Below are positions 1 to 6,813 of a stretch of DNA of 8,206 bases, piece after piece. A program made the position numbers and the translations under genes. Position 1 is the stretch's first letter. Each line of letters begins with the position of its first letter. The notes under the pieces are model-generated. The model worked only from the letters and a program-made list of their open reading frames with translations, made no database searches and had not been told where the DNA came from. This stretch comes from an uncultured Bacteroidota bacterium (GTDB lineage: Bacteria > Bacteroidota > Bacteroidia > Flavobacteriales > Flavobacteriaceae), in contig CAILTC010000398.1 in assembly GCA_903837025.1 (NCBI GenBank), positions 1 through 8,206 on the forward strand, written 5' to 3'.

Positions 1-1568
1 CGTGGAATTAATTCTTTCAACTTTTCACACATTTTTTTACCAATCGAATACGCGTTATCAGTGTGCATCAAAGATGACAAAGCATCCACAATATTAGCAT
101 TCAACAAGATATCAACTTTTACCAAATTTGAAGTTCGCATTCCAATTGGCGTATAATCAAACGAAGCATATCCTTTCGAAACCGTTTTTAATCGGTCATA
201 AAAATCGAATACAATCTCGGCCAATGGCATATCAAAAGTCAACTCTACGCGTTCTGTTGTAAGGTAAGTTTGGTTCGTAATTAAACCTCGTTTTTCGATA
301 CACAAACTCATTACATTCCCAACAAAATCAGCTTTAGTAATAATCGTAGCTTTTATAAAAGGCTCTTCAACTCTTTCTAAACGAGAAGGTTCCGGCAAAT
401 CCGAAGGGTTATTGACCACAAGCGGAGTTTCGGGATGTTTCTTGGTATAAGCCAAATACGAAACGTTGGGAACTGTAGTAATTACAGTCATATTAAACTC
501 ACGCTCCAAACGCTCTTGAATAATTTCCATGTGCAACATTCCTAAGAATCCGCAACGGAAACCAAAACCTAAAGCCGCCGAACTTTCAGGAAGAAATACC
601 AGCGAAGCATCGTTCAGCTGTAATTTTTCCATCGAGTTTCTCAACTCCTCGTAATCTTCAGTGTCAACAGGATAAATTCCCGCAAAAACCATTGGTTTCA
701 CATCTTCAAAACCATGTATTATATTGGTTGTTGGATTCTTGGCATCCGTCAACGTATCGCCCACTTTTACTTCTTTGGCTTCTTTAATTCCAGAAATCAA
801 ATAACCAACATCACCGGCAGAAATCACTTGTTTTGGAACTTGGTTCAGTTTCAAAGTACCAATTTCGTCCGCAAAATATTCATTTCCGGTAGCCATGAAT
901 TTTATTTTCTGACCTTTTTTTATTTGCCCGTTTTTCACACGAAAAATAACCTCAATTCCACGAAACGGATTGTAATGCGAATCGAAAATCAATGCTTGCA
1001 ACGGTTCGTCAGGATTTCCTTTTGGAGGAGGAATTCTTTCGATAATGGCCGCCAAAATGTTTTCGACACCCAAGCCTGTTTTTCCCGAAGCGTGAATAAT
1101 CTCTTCTAATTTGCAACCCAATAAATCAACTATATCGTCGCTCACTTCTTCCGGATTGGCACTTGGTAAATCCACTTTATTCAAAACCGGAATAATTTCC
1201 AAGTCATTTTCAAGCGCCAAATACAAGTTCGAAATCGTTTGTGCCTGAATACTTTGCGCTGCATCCACAATCAAAAGTGCGCCTTCGCAAGCCGCAATCG
1301 AACGAGAAACCTCATACGAAAAATCGACGTGTCCCGGCGTATCAATCAAATTCAGGATGTATTCTTGTCCTTTATAAGTATATTCCATCTGGATCGCGTG
1401 ACTTTTTATGGTAATCCCACGCTCGCGTTCTAGGTCCATATTATCCAGCAATTGCGCCTTTTCTTCCCGAGCCGTAACAGTTTGTGTAGCGCCAAGAAGT
1501 CTGTCTGCAAGCGTACTTTTTCCGTGATCAATGTGTGCAATAATGCAAAAATTCCGTATATGTTTCAT
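1..1568 (-). CDS. lepA: Elongation factor 4 (LepA), translational GTPase, 3' end outside window
   Basis: LepA/EF4 is a ribosome-associated GTPase of the EF-G family that acts on stalled or misassembled translation complexes. I translated the minus strand from ATG at 1568-1566: 522 complete codons run to the window edge without a stop, and about 75 C-terminal residues of a usual protein of about 600 are missing. All GTPase motifs are visible: G1 AHIDHGKST (residues 11-19), G2 RGITIK (50-55), G3 DTPGH (76-80), G4 NKVD (130-133) and G5 ASGKTG (160-165). The LepA-typical [15 protein letters not shown] stretch follows, and the visible part ends in KELIP, at the start of the family-specific C-terminal domain. 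[16 protein letters not shown] is the normal LepA beginning, which fixes the start. The gene is divergent from dusB. A -7 box at 1714-1721 would give a leader of about 140 nt holding a structured element. Identification is essentially certain. Confidence 0.97.
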   Translation of the reverse strand, partial: MKHIRNFCIIAHIDHGKSTLADRLLGATQTVTAREEKAQLLDNMDLERERGITIKSHAIQMEYTYKGQEYILNLIDTPGHVDFSYEVSRSIAACEGALLIVDAAQSIQAQTISNLYLALENDLEIIPVLNKVDLPSANPEEVSDDIVDLLGCKLEEIIHASGKTGLGVENILAAIIERIPPPKGNPDEPLQALIFDSHYNPFRGIEVIFRVKNGQIKKGQKIKFMATGNEYFADEIGTLKLNQVPKQVISAGDVGYLISGIKEAKEVKVGDTLTDAKNPTTNIIHGFEDVKPMVFAGIYPVDTEDYEELRNSMEKLQLNDASLVFLPESSAALGFGFRCGFLGMLHMEIIQERLEREFNMTVITTVPNVSYLAYTKKHPETPLVVNNPSDLPEPSRLERVEEPFIKATIITKADFVGNVMSLCIEKRGLITNQTYLTTERVELTFDMPLAEIVFDFYDRLKTVSKGYASFDYTPIGMRTSNLVKVDILLNANIVDALSSLMHTDNAYSIGKKMCEKLKELIP

Positions 1569-1590
1569 TTTCTATTTGTGTCAATTTTTT

Positions 1591-1687
1591 GGGCGTGACC
1601 CTCCGTAAAAACTACGGGTCGGGCTATTCGCTCTATCTTTTGTTCCGCTTTCGCTCCACAAAAGGATGCCGCTTCTATCCCTCACGC
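1591..1687 (-). other. Structured, probably repeated intergenic element in the lepA leader
   Basis: This non-coding stretch is richer in G+C than the rest of the intergenic region. Three nested pairings can be read directly. An outer closing stem is GCGTGA (1593-1598) with TCACGC (1682-1687). A 7-bp hairpin is CTTTTGT (1637-1643) with ACAAAAG (1658-1664). A 5-bp hairpin is CCGTA (1603-1607) with TACGG (1613-1617). On the minus strand, the lepA direction, the 7-bp hairpin has a symmetric GGA/GGA internal loop and a GC-closed GAAA tetraloop, which suggests an RNA in that orientation. From memory, similar wording (GGGATAGAAGCGGCATCC ... AGCCCGACC ... CACGCCC) recurs between genes in Flavobacterium genomes, so it may be a dispersed repeat rather than a lepA-specific regulator. 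Only one copy is present here, and the repeat status rests on recollection. Confidence 0.6.
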
Positions 1688-1713
1688 AAACTCTAATTGT
1701 GATAATTAATCTG

Positions 1714-1721
1714 CAAATATA
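1714..1721 (-). promoter_or_regulatory. Candidate lepA promoter, -7 box TATATTTG
   Basis: On the minus strand this reads TATATTTG followed by CA, an exact match to the Bacteroidota -7 consensus TAnnTTTG. It points toward lepA and would start transcription near 1710, leaving a leader of about 140 nt. No clear TTG element is seen at the -33 position. Confidence 0.6.
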
Positions 1722-1745
1722 GGTATTTTTTGATTGAAGATTTTA

Positions 1746-1801
1746 GATTAACGAATACTGATTTCAGATGTTGTGAAATCTGAAATCAGCATTCGTTAAT
1801 C
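1746..1801. repeat. Long interrupted palindrome between divergent promoters
   Basis: The left arm 1746-1769 and right arm 1778-1801 are inverted copies: 11 bp (GATTAACGAAT / ATTCGTTAATC), one A-C mismatch (1757/1790), then 12 bp (CTGATTTCAGAT / ATCTGAAATCAG), around an 8-nt loop GTTGTGAA (1770-1777). A further 8-bp match, TTTTTGAT (1727-1734) with ATCAAAAA (1806-1813), flanks it. It lies between the lepA and dusB -7 boxes, so it is not placed as a terminator for either gene. It could be an operator, a palindromic repeat insertion or a cruciform-forming spacer. Confidence 0.8.
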
Positions 1802-1820
1802 ATCTATCAAAAATCTTTAG

Positions 1821-1828
1821 TACTTTTG
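1821..1828 (+). promoter_or_regulatory. Candidate dusB promoter, -7 box TACTTTTG
   Basis: TACTTTTG followed by CA is an exact TAnnTTTG match, 13 nt before the dusB start codon. Transcription would begin near 1832, giving a leader of only about 10 nt. No TTG is seen at the expected -33 distance. Confidence 0.6.
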
Positions 1829-1841
1829 CAAAAAAATTCCC

Positions 1842-2834
1842 TTGATAAAGATTGGCAACATAGTATTACCCGAATTTCCTTTACTTCTCGCCCCTATGGA
1901 AGACGTGAGCGATCCACCATTTCGTAGATTGTGCAAGCAACATGGTGCCGATTTGATGTATTCCGAATTTATTTCCTCCGAAGGACTCATTCGTGACGCC
2001 ATCAAAAGCCGAATGAAATTAGACATTTTCGATTACGAACGCCCCGTTGGCATCCAGATTTTTGGTGGCGACGAAGAGGCAATGGCACTTTCCTCCAAGA
2101 TTGTAACCACCGTAAAACCAGACATAATTGATATTAATTTTGGTTGTCCAGTCAAGAAAGTCGTTTGCAAAGGCGCAGGAGCCGGAGTGCTCAAAGACGT
2201 CGATTTGATGATTCGCTTGACACAAGCCGTTATCGATAGCACCGATTTGCCCGTTACCGTAAAAACGCGTTTGGGTTGGGACGATAATTCCATCAATATC
2301 GATGAGGTTGCCGAAAGATTACAAGATATTGGCGTAGCTGCTTTAAGCATTCATGCGCGTACTCGCGCCCAAATGTATAAAGGACATTCGGACTGGTCGC
2401 ACATTGCTCGAGTAAAAAACAATCCTAGAATTACGATGCCTATTTTCGGAAACGGCGACATCGATTCTCCCGAAAAAGCATTGCATTATAAAAACGAATA
2501 CGGCATCGACGGCATCATGATCGGTCGGGCTGCCATTGGTTATCCTTGGATTTTTGACGAAATCAAACATTACTTCAAAACGGGGGAGCATTTAGCAAAA
2601 CCTACTGTTGCCGATAGAGTTGAAGCGGTACGCAATCATCTTACTTGGGCAATGGAATGGAAAGGTGAAAGACTCGGTATTGTAGAGACACGTCCGCATT
2701 ACACTAATTATTTTAAAGGAATTCATTCTTTTAAACCCTTCAAACAACAATTGGTAACCTTAGACCGTCCCGAAGAATTATTTGCTATTTTGAATGAAAT
2801 TGAATTGGCTTACACGGGTTACGAAGTAGTATAA
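1842..2834 (+). CDS. dusB: tRNA-dihydrouridine synthase, DusB family
   Basis: This is an FMN-dependent enzyme that reduces specific uridines in the tRNA D-loop region to dihydrouridine with NAD(P)H. The 330-residue protein shows the family's TIM-barrel landmarks: APMEDVSD (17-24, FMN binding), DINFGCP (97-103) with the probable catalytic Cys102, VTVKTRLGW (138-146) with FMN-contacting Lys141, SIHARTR (169-175), IFGNGDI (201-207) and GIMIGRAAIG (224-233) for the FMN phosphate. Length matches the family. The start is TTG at 1842: MIKIGNIVLPEF is the usual N-terminus of flavobacterial homologues, an in-frame TAG lies upstream at 1818-1820, and the first in-frame ATG would fall inside the APMED motif at residue 19. 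There is no Shine-Dalgarno sequence; the promoter box ends 13 nt upstream. It is divergent from lepA and appears monocistronic. The subfamily assignment is from overall similarity; exact tRNA positions are not shown by sequence. Confidence 0.95.
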   Translation: MIKIGNIVLPEFPLLLAPMEDVSDPPFRRLCKQHGADLMYSEFISSEGLIRDAIKSRMKLDIFDYERPVGIQIFGGDEEAMALSSKIVTTVKPDIIDINFGCPVKKVVCKGAGAGVLKDVDLMIRLTQAVIDSTDLPVTVKTRLGWDDNSINIDEVAERLQDIGVAALSIHARTRAQMYKGHSDWSHIARVKNNPRITMPIFGNGDIDSPEKALHYKNEYGIDGIMIGRAAIGYPWIFDEIKHYFKTGEHLAKPTVADRVEAVRNHLTWAMEWKGERLGIVETRPHYTNYFKGIHSFKPFKQQLVTLDRPEELFAILNEIELAYTGYEVV

Positions 2835-2863
2835 AAACAACCTAGTTTTTGTAAAATATAAAT

Positions 2864-2871
2864 TACTTTTG
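2864..2871 (+). promoter_or_regulatory. Candidate promoter of the 2887 gene, -7 box TACTTTTG
   Basis: This is an exact TAnnTTTG match, identical to the dusB box, 15 nt before the ATG at 2887. The predicted leader is about 12 nt. It suggests that the following gene has its own promoter rather than reading through from dusB. Confidence 0.55.
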
Positions 2872-2886
2872 CTGAAAATTTTACAA

Positions 2887-3468
2887 ATGAAAAAAATTAT
2901 AGTTTTATCCTTCGTTTTATCGAGCATTATTGCAAAAGCGCAAGAGGTAAAACCCGTATCGGTAGAGAAAAATTTGAATAGTGTGCAGTTTGGCTTGTTG
3001 AGCCTTAGTTATCAGAATGAAACCAAATTAGACCGAAAAATAACATTAAGAAGCGAAATAGGATTTGCTACTGGAACTACTGCACGAAAATATTCCGATG
3101 GTCATTCAGAAACTTCCTTTTTAATTGTACCTTTTATAAATGCAGAACCTCGCTGGTATTATGGATTAGACCGACGCAGTCGCTTGAAAAGAGAAACGAA
3201 AAATAATAGTTCCAATTATATTTCGATTTTGACTTCTTTTGTGTCGTCTGACAGAACCGCTTTATTAAACACGAAAGGTTTTGAAGTTGCCCCTTATATA
3301 AATATAACTCCAGAATATGGCATCCGTCGAAGCGGAAAACATTTTTTTTCATAGTATTCTGCGGGAGTTGGGTATAGACATAATTTTTTTGACAAATCAT
3401 GTTCTTATTCTGTTAATGAGAATCAATTAGTGTTGGATTTTCAGTATAAGATTGGCTATATCTTTTAG
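2887..3468 (+). pseudogene. Exported outer-membrane-type protein gene interrupted by an in-frame TAG
   Basis: I do not recognise a named family. ATG at 2887 opens a protein with a clear signal peptide (MKKIIVLSFVLSSIIAKA, cleavage probably after AKA and before QE). About 135 residues follow, with alternating hydrophobic strands typical of a small beta-barrel, such as NSVQFGLLSLSYQNE and ITLRSEIGFATG. Translation stops at TAG 3352-3354 after 155 residues. The same frame then stays open for 37 more codons to TAG 3466-3468. Those residues include SAGVGYRH and end LVLDFQYKIGYIF, an alternating strand with terminal Phe as expected of an outer-membrane beta-barrel C-terminus. The simplest reading is a nonsense substitution in a protein of about 193 residues, leaving a product without its assembly signal. 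An upstream TTG at 2869 is rejected as a start because it overlaps the promoter box. Sequencing error or readthrough remains possible. Confidence 0.75.
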
Positions 3469-3482
3469 CTAATAAATTTCAT

Positions 3483-3497
3483 AACCCTGATAGGGTT
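3483..3497. terminator. Weak hairpin between convergent genes
   Basis: AACCCT (3483-3488) pairs with AGGGTT (3492-3497) around a 3-nt loop. It sits between the stop of the plus-strand barrel gene and the stop of the minus-strand permease. It resembles the CCCTGATAGGG hairpins I recall as common between flavobacterial genes. No proper T-run follows in either direction, so efficiency is doubtful. Confidence 0.4.
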
Positions 3498-3510
3498 TAC
3501 TTTAAAAATC

Positions 3511-4710
3511 TTAATCCAACAACTTCTTACTTACTCGACTACTCGCAATTAGTGAAGCGATAAAACCAAGCGTGACAATAGTAGCCATAACAATCAATAC
3601 GTTTTCGATACTAAAAACTACGGGATAAGCCAGCGTTGGGGTAATCATTACTAGTTCAAAATGTTGTTGCAATAACACAATTGCAATTCCTAAAGTCAAG
3701 CCAATAATTCCGCCAAAAACGCTCAATAATGTACCTTGAAGCAGGAATATTTTGCGCAAATCCTTGATTTCGGTTCCCAGATTCAAGAGTGTTTTAAGGT
3801 TTCCTTTCTTGTCGAGAATCATCATAATTAATGCACCAATCAAGTTGAAAAGGGCAATAATAATAACCAATGTAAAGATCAAATACACGGCAAGATTTTC
3901 GGTATTCAACATTTTATACAGGGATTCGTTAAGCTGAGCCCTGTTTTTGATGGTGATTTTATGGTCGAATATGGTTTGGAGTTTTTTGGTAACAGCAGTT
4001 TCATCGGCGCCTTTTTTCAATTTAACTTCGATTCCCGAAATTTGATTGGGCTTGTATTCTAATAATTCCTGAGCCAAACCTAAATCGGCAAAGACATATT
4101 TAGAATCTAAGTCTTCGCTTACGGCATAAATCCCAACGGGAATGACAACCATTTTAGTAAAGGCTTCTTCGGGAGTTTCGATTGCTCCTTTTCCTGGTTT
4201 TGGAGCTAGAATTTCTAGAGTGTTATTGAAATCCAGTAAACCCATCGAAAATTTTTCCGAAATACCATAACCTACAACCACTTGATCCGAGTTCGGTTTG
4301 AACCAATCACCATTGTAAAGCTTCTTTTTAATGTCGTTTACTTTGGTGAATTGGGAGTCAACTCCTTTTAAGTATGTGACTAGCTGTTTTTCGTTGAAAG
4401 TAAACAAAACGCGTTCTTCTATTATTTTACTATAAGACACGGCGCCTTCAATTTCTTTGATTTGCTTTTCTTGAACAGGAGAAATGAAGAATGATTTTCC
4501 TAAAGTACTGCTTATTTTTAAGTCAGGATCAATCTCATTCGAAAACGAAAGACTGAAAACTTTTAACCCGCTAAAAACGGATAATACAACAAACAAAGCC
4601 ATTGCGCCAACAATTATTCCCAAACTGGCAATACGATTGATGATATTAATTGCATTGTTTTTGTTGCTGCTAAAAATATAACGTTTGGCTATGTAAAGGG
4701 GGAAATTCAA
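3511..4710 (-). CDS. LolC/LolE-like (FtsX family) ABC transporter permease
   Basis: This 399-residue inner-membrane protein has the LolC/E/MacB architecture: a short cytoplasmic N-terminus (PLYIAKRYIF), a first transmembrane helix at about 27-49, a periplasmic domain of about 220 residues (50-270), and three further helices at about 273-298, 321-347 and 366-390 forming the FtsX domain. The ILDKKGNLKTLLNLGTE loop (299-314) is the typical site that couples to the ATPase. Relatives release lipoproteins from the inner membrane for transfer to the outer membrane. No ATPase gene is in the window, so the partner is encoded elsewhere and the substrate is inferred. The start is TTG at 4710-4708, 2 nt after the rbfA stop; it gives the usual MNFPLYIAKRY beginning, and the next in-frame ATG (residue 37) would cut into helix 1. 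It is cotranscribed with rbfA, possibly by translational coupling. Confidence 0.9.
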   Translation of the reverse strand: MNFPLYIAKRYIFSSNKNNAINIINRIASLGIIVGAMALFVVLSVFSGLKVFSLSFSNEIDPDLKISSTLGKSFFISPVQEKQIKEIEGAVSYSKIIEERVLFTFNEKQLVTYLKGVDSQFTKVNDIKKKLYNGDWFKPNSDQVVVGYGISEKFSMGLLDFNNTLEILAPKPGKGAIETPEEAFTKMVVIPVGIYAVSEDLDSKYVFADLGLAQELLEYKPNQISGIEVKLKKGADETAVTKKLQTIFDHKITIKNRAQLNESLYKMLNTENLAVYLIFTLVIIIALFNLIGALIMMILDKKGNLKTLLNLGTEIKDLRKIFLLQGTLLSVFGGIIGLTLGIAIVLLQQHFELVMITPTLAYPVVFSIENVLIVMATIVTLGFIASLIASSRVSKKLLD

Positions 4711-4712
4711 TT

Positions 4713-5105
4713 TTATTGAAATCTACGTTTGTCTAAAAGATCACGATTTTCTATAGGATTTTCTTTAGAAGCCAAGGCATTATCAATTTTTTCAATATAA
4801 TCTAATGAGTCATCGATGAAGAAAACCAAATTAGGCACTTTTCGCAATTGCAAACGTACTCTTTGTGATAAATCGTGTTTGATTAATTTCGAATTTGTTT
4901 TTATAGCCACTAATGTTTCCTTTGCTTTTTCTTGTGGAAAAATGCTTAAATGTATTGTAGCTACTGACAAATCTGTAGTAACGCTAACTTTAGATACTGA
5001 AATAACCAAATTTGAAACTCCGTTTTTTCTCACTTCACCTTGTAGAATGTCGACCAAATCTTTTTGGATAACACCACCTATTTTTTTCTGTCTATTTGTT
5101 TCCAT
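4713..5105 (-). CDS. rbfA: Ribosome-binding factor A
   Basis: RbfA is a small KH-type protein that binds the 30S subunit near the 5' end of 16S rRNA during late maturation and cold adaptation. The 130-residue product begins METNRQKKIGGVIQKDL (the RbfA N-terminal helix). It continues with a strand region, LVISVSKVSVTTDLSVATIHLSI (residues 33-55), and ends with LRKVPNLVFFIDDSLDYIEKID (87-108), which matches the conserved RbfA pattern R-x-x-P-x-L-x-F-x-x-D-x-S. Length suits the family. The start is ATG at 5105-5103. A longer reading from TTG at 5153 is rejected because the added residues would be encoded across the promoter box at 5110-5117. The TAA stop is 2 nt before the permease start, forming a two-gene operon. 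The promoter position implies an almost leaderless mRNA. Confidence 0.93.
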   Translation of the reverse strand: METNRQKKIGGVIQKDLVDILQGEVRKNGVSNLVISVSKVSVTTDLSVATIHLSIFPQEKAKETLVAIKTNSKLIKHDLSQRVRLQLRKVPNLVFFIDDSLDYIEKIDNALASKENPIENRDLLDKRRFQ

Positions 5106-5109
5106 GCTG

Positions 5110-5117
5110 CAAAAATA
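5110..5117 (-). promoter_or_regulatory. Candidate rbfA operon promoter, -7 box TATTTTTG
   Basis: On the minus strand this reads TATTTTTG followed by CA, an exact TAnnTTTG match. It ends only 4 nt before the rbfA ATG. Transcription would start at about 5106-5107, so the mRNA would be leaderless or nearly so. Confidence 0.55.
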
Positions 5118-5214
5118 CGATTTTTTTAGAGCCACAATCGTGCAAAGCCACAAAGTTTAGATTTAAAGCGATGAAAACAGCCATTTTGAACCCTTAATTT
5201 TAATTATATTTACA

Positions 5215-5223
5215 TAAAATTTG
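5215..5223 (+). promoter_or_regulatory. Possible methylmalonyl-CoA epimerase promoter, TAAAATTTG
   Basis: This resembles TAnnTTTG but has three rather than two bases between TA and TTTG. It lies 34 nt before the ATG at 5258, in the 152-nt divergent region shared with rbfA. No better match is present between 5118 and 5257. Confidence 0.3.
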
Positions 5224-5257
5224 TGTTTTTTGGAACTTTAAGAGAAAATAGTAAACA

Positions 5258-5659
5258 ATGAAAAAAATTGAACATATAGGAATTGCGGTTAGTAATTTAG
5301 AAGAAGCCTCATTAATTTATGAAAAACTTTTTGGAGCACCATCTTATAAACAAGAGGAAGTAGCTAGCGAGGGAGTTAAAACAGCTTTTTTTATGAATGG
5401 GCCTAATAAAATTGAACTTCTAGAAGCGACAAATCCCGAAAGTCCCATTGCAAAATTTATTGCCAAAAAAGGGGAGGGAATTCATCATATTGCTTTTGAT
5501 GTTGAAGATATTATTTCGGAAATTGATCGCTTAAAAAAGGAAGGATTTATTGTTTTGAATGAAATCCCCAAAAAAGGTGCCGATAATAAATTGGTGGCTT
5601 TTCTACATCCAAAAAGTACAAACGGAGTTTTAATCGAATTATGTCAAGAAGTTAGATAA
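5258..5659 (+). CDS. mce: Methylmalonyl-CoA epimerase
   Basis: The enzyme interconverts (R)- and (S)-methylmalonyl-CoA in the cytoplasm, linking propionyl-CoA metabolism to the B12-dependent mutase and succinyl-CoA. The 133-residue protein is a vicinal-oxygen-chelate fold of two paired beta-alpha-beta-beta-beta modules. MKKIEHIGIAVSNLEEA opens module one and GEGIHHIAFDVEDI (72-85) opens module two. Likely metal ligands, by family pattern, are His6, Glu53 (in KIELLE), His77 and Glu127 (in GVLIEL). ATG at 5258 starts the protein at the expected residue, and the length is typical. The gene is divergent from rbfA and stands alone here, since no mutase or carboxylase gene lies nearby. It ends 5 nt before a strong bidirectional terminator. 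A related VOC enzyme such as a glyoxalase is less likely, because the sequence follows the epimerase wording throughout. Confidence 0.92.
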   Translation: MKKIEHIGIAVSNLEEASLIYEKLFGAPSYKQEEVASEGVKTAFFMNGPNKIELLEATNPESPIAKFIAKKGEGIHHIAFDVEDIISEIDRLKKEGFIVLNEIPKKGADNKLVAFLHPKSTNGVLIELCQEVR

Positions 5660-5664
5660 TTCAA

Positions 5665-5724
5665 AAAAAGCATCCTTTTGATGCAGTAGTAATTGTTTAC
5701 TTCTGCATCAAAAGAGTGCTTTTT
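5665..5724. terminator. Strong bidirectional terminator between mce and cysK
   Basis: The left arm 5665-5686 and right arm 5703-5724 pair over 20 of 22 positions: AAAAAGCA with TGCTTTTT, a 2-nt internal mismatch, then CTTTTGATGCAG with CTGCATCAAAAG, around a 16-nt loop. The stem carries a T-run at its 3' end on either strand. It lies between two convergent stop codons (5659 and 5765), so it can serve both genes. Confidence 0.9.
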
Positions 5725-5764
5725 ATTTATCCTAAATCAGTTTTAAGAACTAGATTTTTTAGAT

Positions 5765-6676
5765 TTAAAATAAGCCTTCGATAGATAAATATCTTTCGCC
5801 GGTGTCATAATTAAAGGTTAGTACAACCGCTCCGTCTGGAATTGACTCTAGTTTTTTGGCTACAGCCGCCAATGAAGCTCCAGTAGAAATTCCCACAAGA
5901 ACACCTTCTTCTTTGGCAATTCTTCTGGCGTATTCAAAAGACTCGTCTTTACTTACTTGAATCACTTCGTCGATTAATTCACTTCGGAAAATAGAAGGAA
6001 TAAAACCGGCTCCAATTCCTTGTAAAGGATGAGGTCCTGGTGCGCCACCGCTTAATACTGGAGATAATTCGGGCTCTACGGCAATTACTTTTAAATTAGG
6101 ATATTTAGCTTTCAACACTTTTGCGATTCCGGTAATATGTCCACCTGTTCCTACGCCTGTTATAACATAATCTAATCCATTAGGAAAATCGGCAAGAATT
6201 TCTTGTGCTGTAGTTCTTTCGTGAACTTTAACATTTGCAGGATTGTCAAACTGTCTTGGTGACCAAGCATTTGGAGTTTCTAAGACTAATTCTGCTGCTT
6301 TTTCGATAGCACCTTTCATTCCTTTTTCGCGTGGAGTAAGCACAAATTCGGCACCATAAATTTCCATTAATTTTCTGCGTTCTACACTCATCGATTCTGG
6401 CATTACCAGAATCACTTTATATCCTTTTACGGCAGCTACCAATGCAATTCCAATTCCGGTATTACCAGAAGTAGGTTCTATGATTACGCTTTCAGCGTTC
6501 AATAAACCTTTGCTTTCGGCATCTTCTATCATTGCAAGGGCAATTCTGTCTTTGATGCTATTTCCGGGATTCGATTTTTCTAATTTAATCCAAACTTCTT
6601 TGCTGTTTCCAAACAACTTATTAATTTGAACTACTGGTGTTTTTCCAATAGTTTCTAAAATGGTTTTTGCTCTCAT
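5765..6676 (-). CDS. cysK: Cysteine synthase A (O-acetylserine sulfhydrylase)
   Basis: This PLP enzyme makes L-cysteine from O-acetylserine and sulfide in the cytoplasm. The 303-residue protein has fold-type II landmarks: NPGNSIKDR (36-44) with the PLP-binding Lys42, PTSGNTG (68-74) for the substrate carboxylate, RQFDNPAN (141-148), the phosphate-binding loop GVGTGGH (174-180), and GISTGAS (262-268) with Ser265 region contacts to the cofactor. The stretch [13 protein letters not shown] (215-227) favours CysK over CysM; the protein ends [13 protein letters not shown]. Cystathionine beta-synthase is unlikely because no CBS domains follow. ATG at 6676-6674 gives the usual [14 protein letters not shown] beginning. 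It is convergent with mce through a shared terminator and separated from upstream ahcY by two terminators, so it is probably transcribed on its own. The leader contains a short hairpin at 6715-6729. Confidence 0.94.
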   Translation of the reverse strand: MRAKTILETIGKTPVVQINKLFGNSKEVWIKLEKSNPGNSIKDRIALAMIEDAESKGLLNAESVIIEPTSGNTGIGIALVAAVKGYKVILVMPESMSVERRKLMEIYGAEFVLTPREKGMKGAIEKAAELVLETPNAWSPRQFDNPANVKVHERTTAQEILADFPNGLDYVITGVGTGGHITGIAKVLKAKYPNLKVIAVEPELSPVLSGGAPGPHPLQGIGAGFIPSIFRSELIDEVIQVSKDESFEYARRIAKEEGVLVGISTGASLAAVAKKLESIPDGAVVLTFNYDTGERYLSIEGLF

Positions 6677-6726
6677 TTTTGTTATGTTATGATTCTAATT
6701 ATCCGATTTGCACTTTGCTTTTTAAG

Positions 6727-6734
6727 CAAGGCTA
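6727..6734 (-). promoter_or_regulatory. Possible cysK promoter, TAGCCTTG
   Basis: On the minus strand TAGCCTTG differs from TAnnTTTG at one fixed base. It lies about 50 nt before the cysK ATG. It overlaps a 6-bp inverted repeat, TTGCTT/AAGCAA (6715-6720 / 6724-6729), that could form a small hairpin near the start of the transcript. The assignment is tentative. Confidence 0.3.
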
Positions 6735-6776
6735 ATTTACGTAAAAATAGATTACGGATTAAATTAAGCAAACAAA

Positions 6777-6802
6777 AAACCCTCACATTGCTGCAAGGGT
6801 TT
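6777..6802 (-). terminator. Second terminator after ahcY
   Basis: AAACCCT (6777-6783) pairs with AGGGTTT (6796-6802) around a 12-nt loop. On the minus strand the stem runs straight into six T residues and then GTTT, the form of an intrinsic terminator for transcripts coming from ahcY. Confidence 0.7.
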
Positions 6803-6813
6803 CTAAAAAAACA

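Noticed and set aside
714..1433. Plus-strand open frames at 714-1109 and 1239-1433
   Set aside because: They lie opposite the lepA reading frame, which carries every GTPase motif; their translations resemble no protein family.
2833..2850. AAAAAC/GTTTTT hairpin after dusB as a terminator
   Set aside because: The stem has only one G-C pair and lacks a downstream T-run, so it is too weak to support.
2869..2886. Upstream TTG start adding six residues to the exported protein
   Set aside because: It overlaps the -7 promoter box TACTTTTG, and the ATG at 2887 begins a proper signal peptide (MKKIIVL).
3341..3360. Frameshift in the eight-T run as the cause of the early stop in the 2887 gene
   Set aside because: The continuation after the TAG is in the same frame, so a single insertion or deletion would not restore it; a base substitution is simpler.
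5106..5153. Sixteen extra N-terminal residues on RbfA from a TTG at 5153
   Set aside because: The stretch contains the promoter box, and METNRQKKIGG is the expected RbfA beginning.
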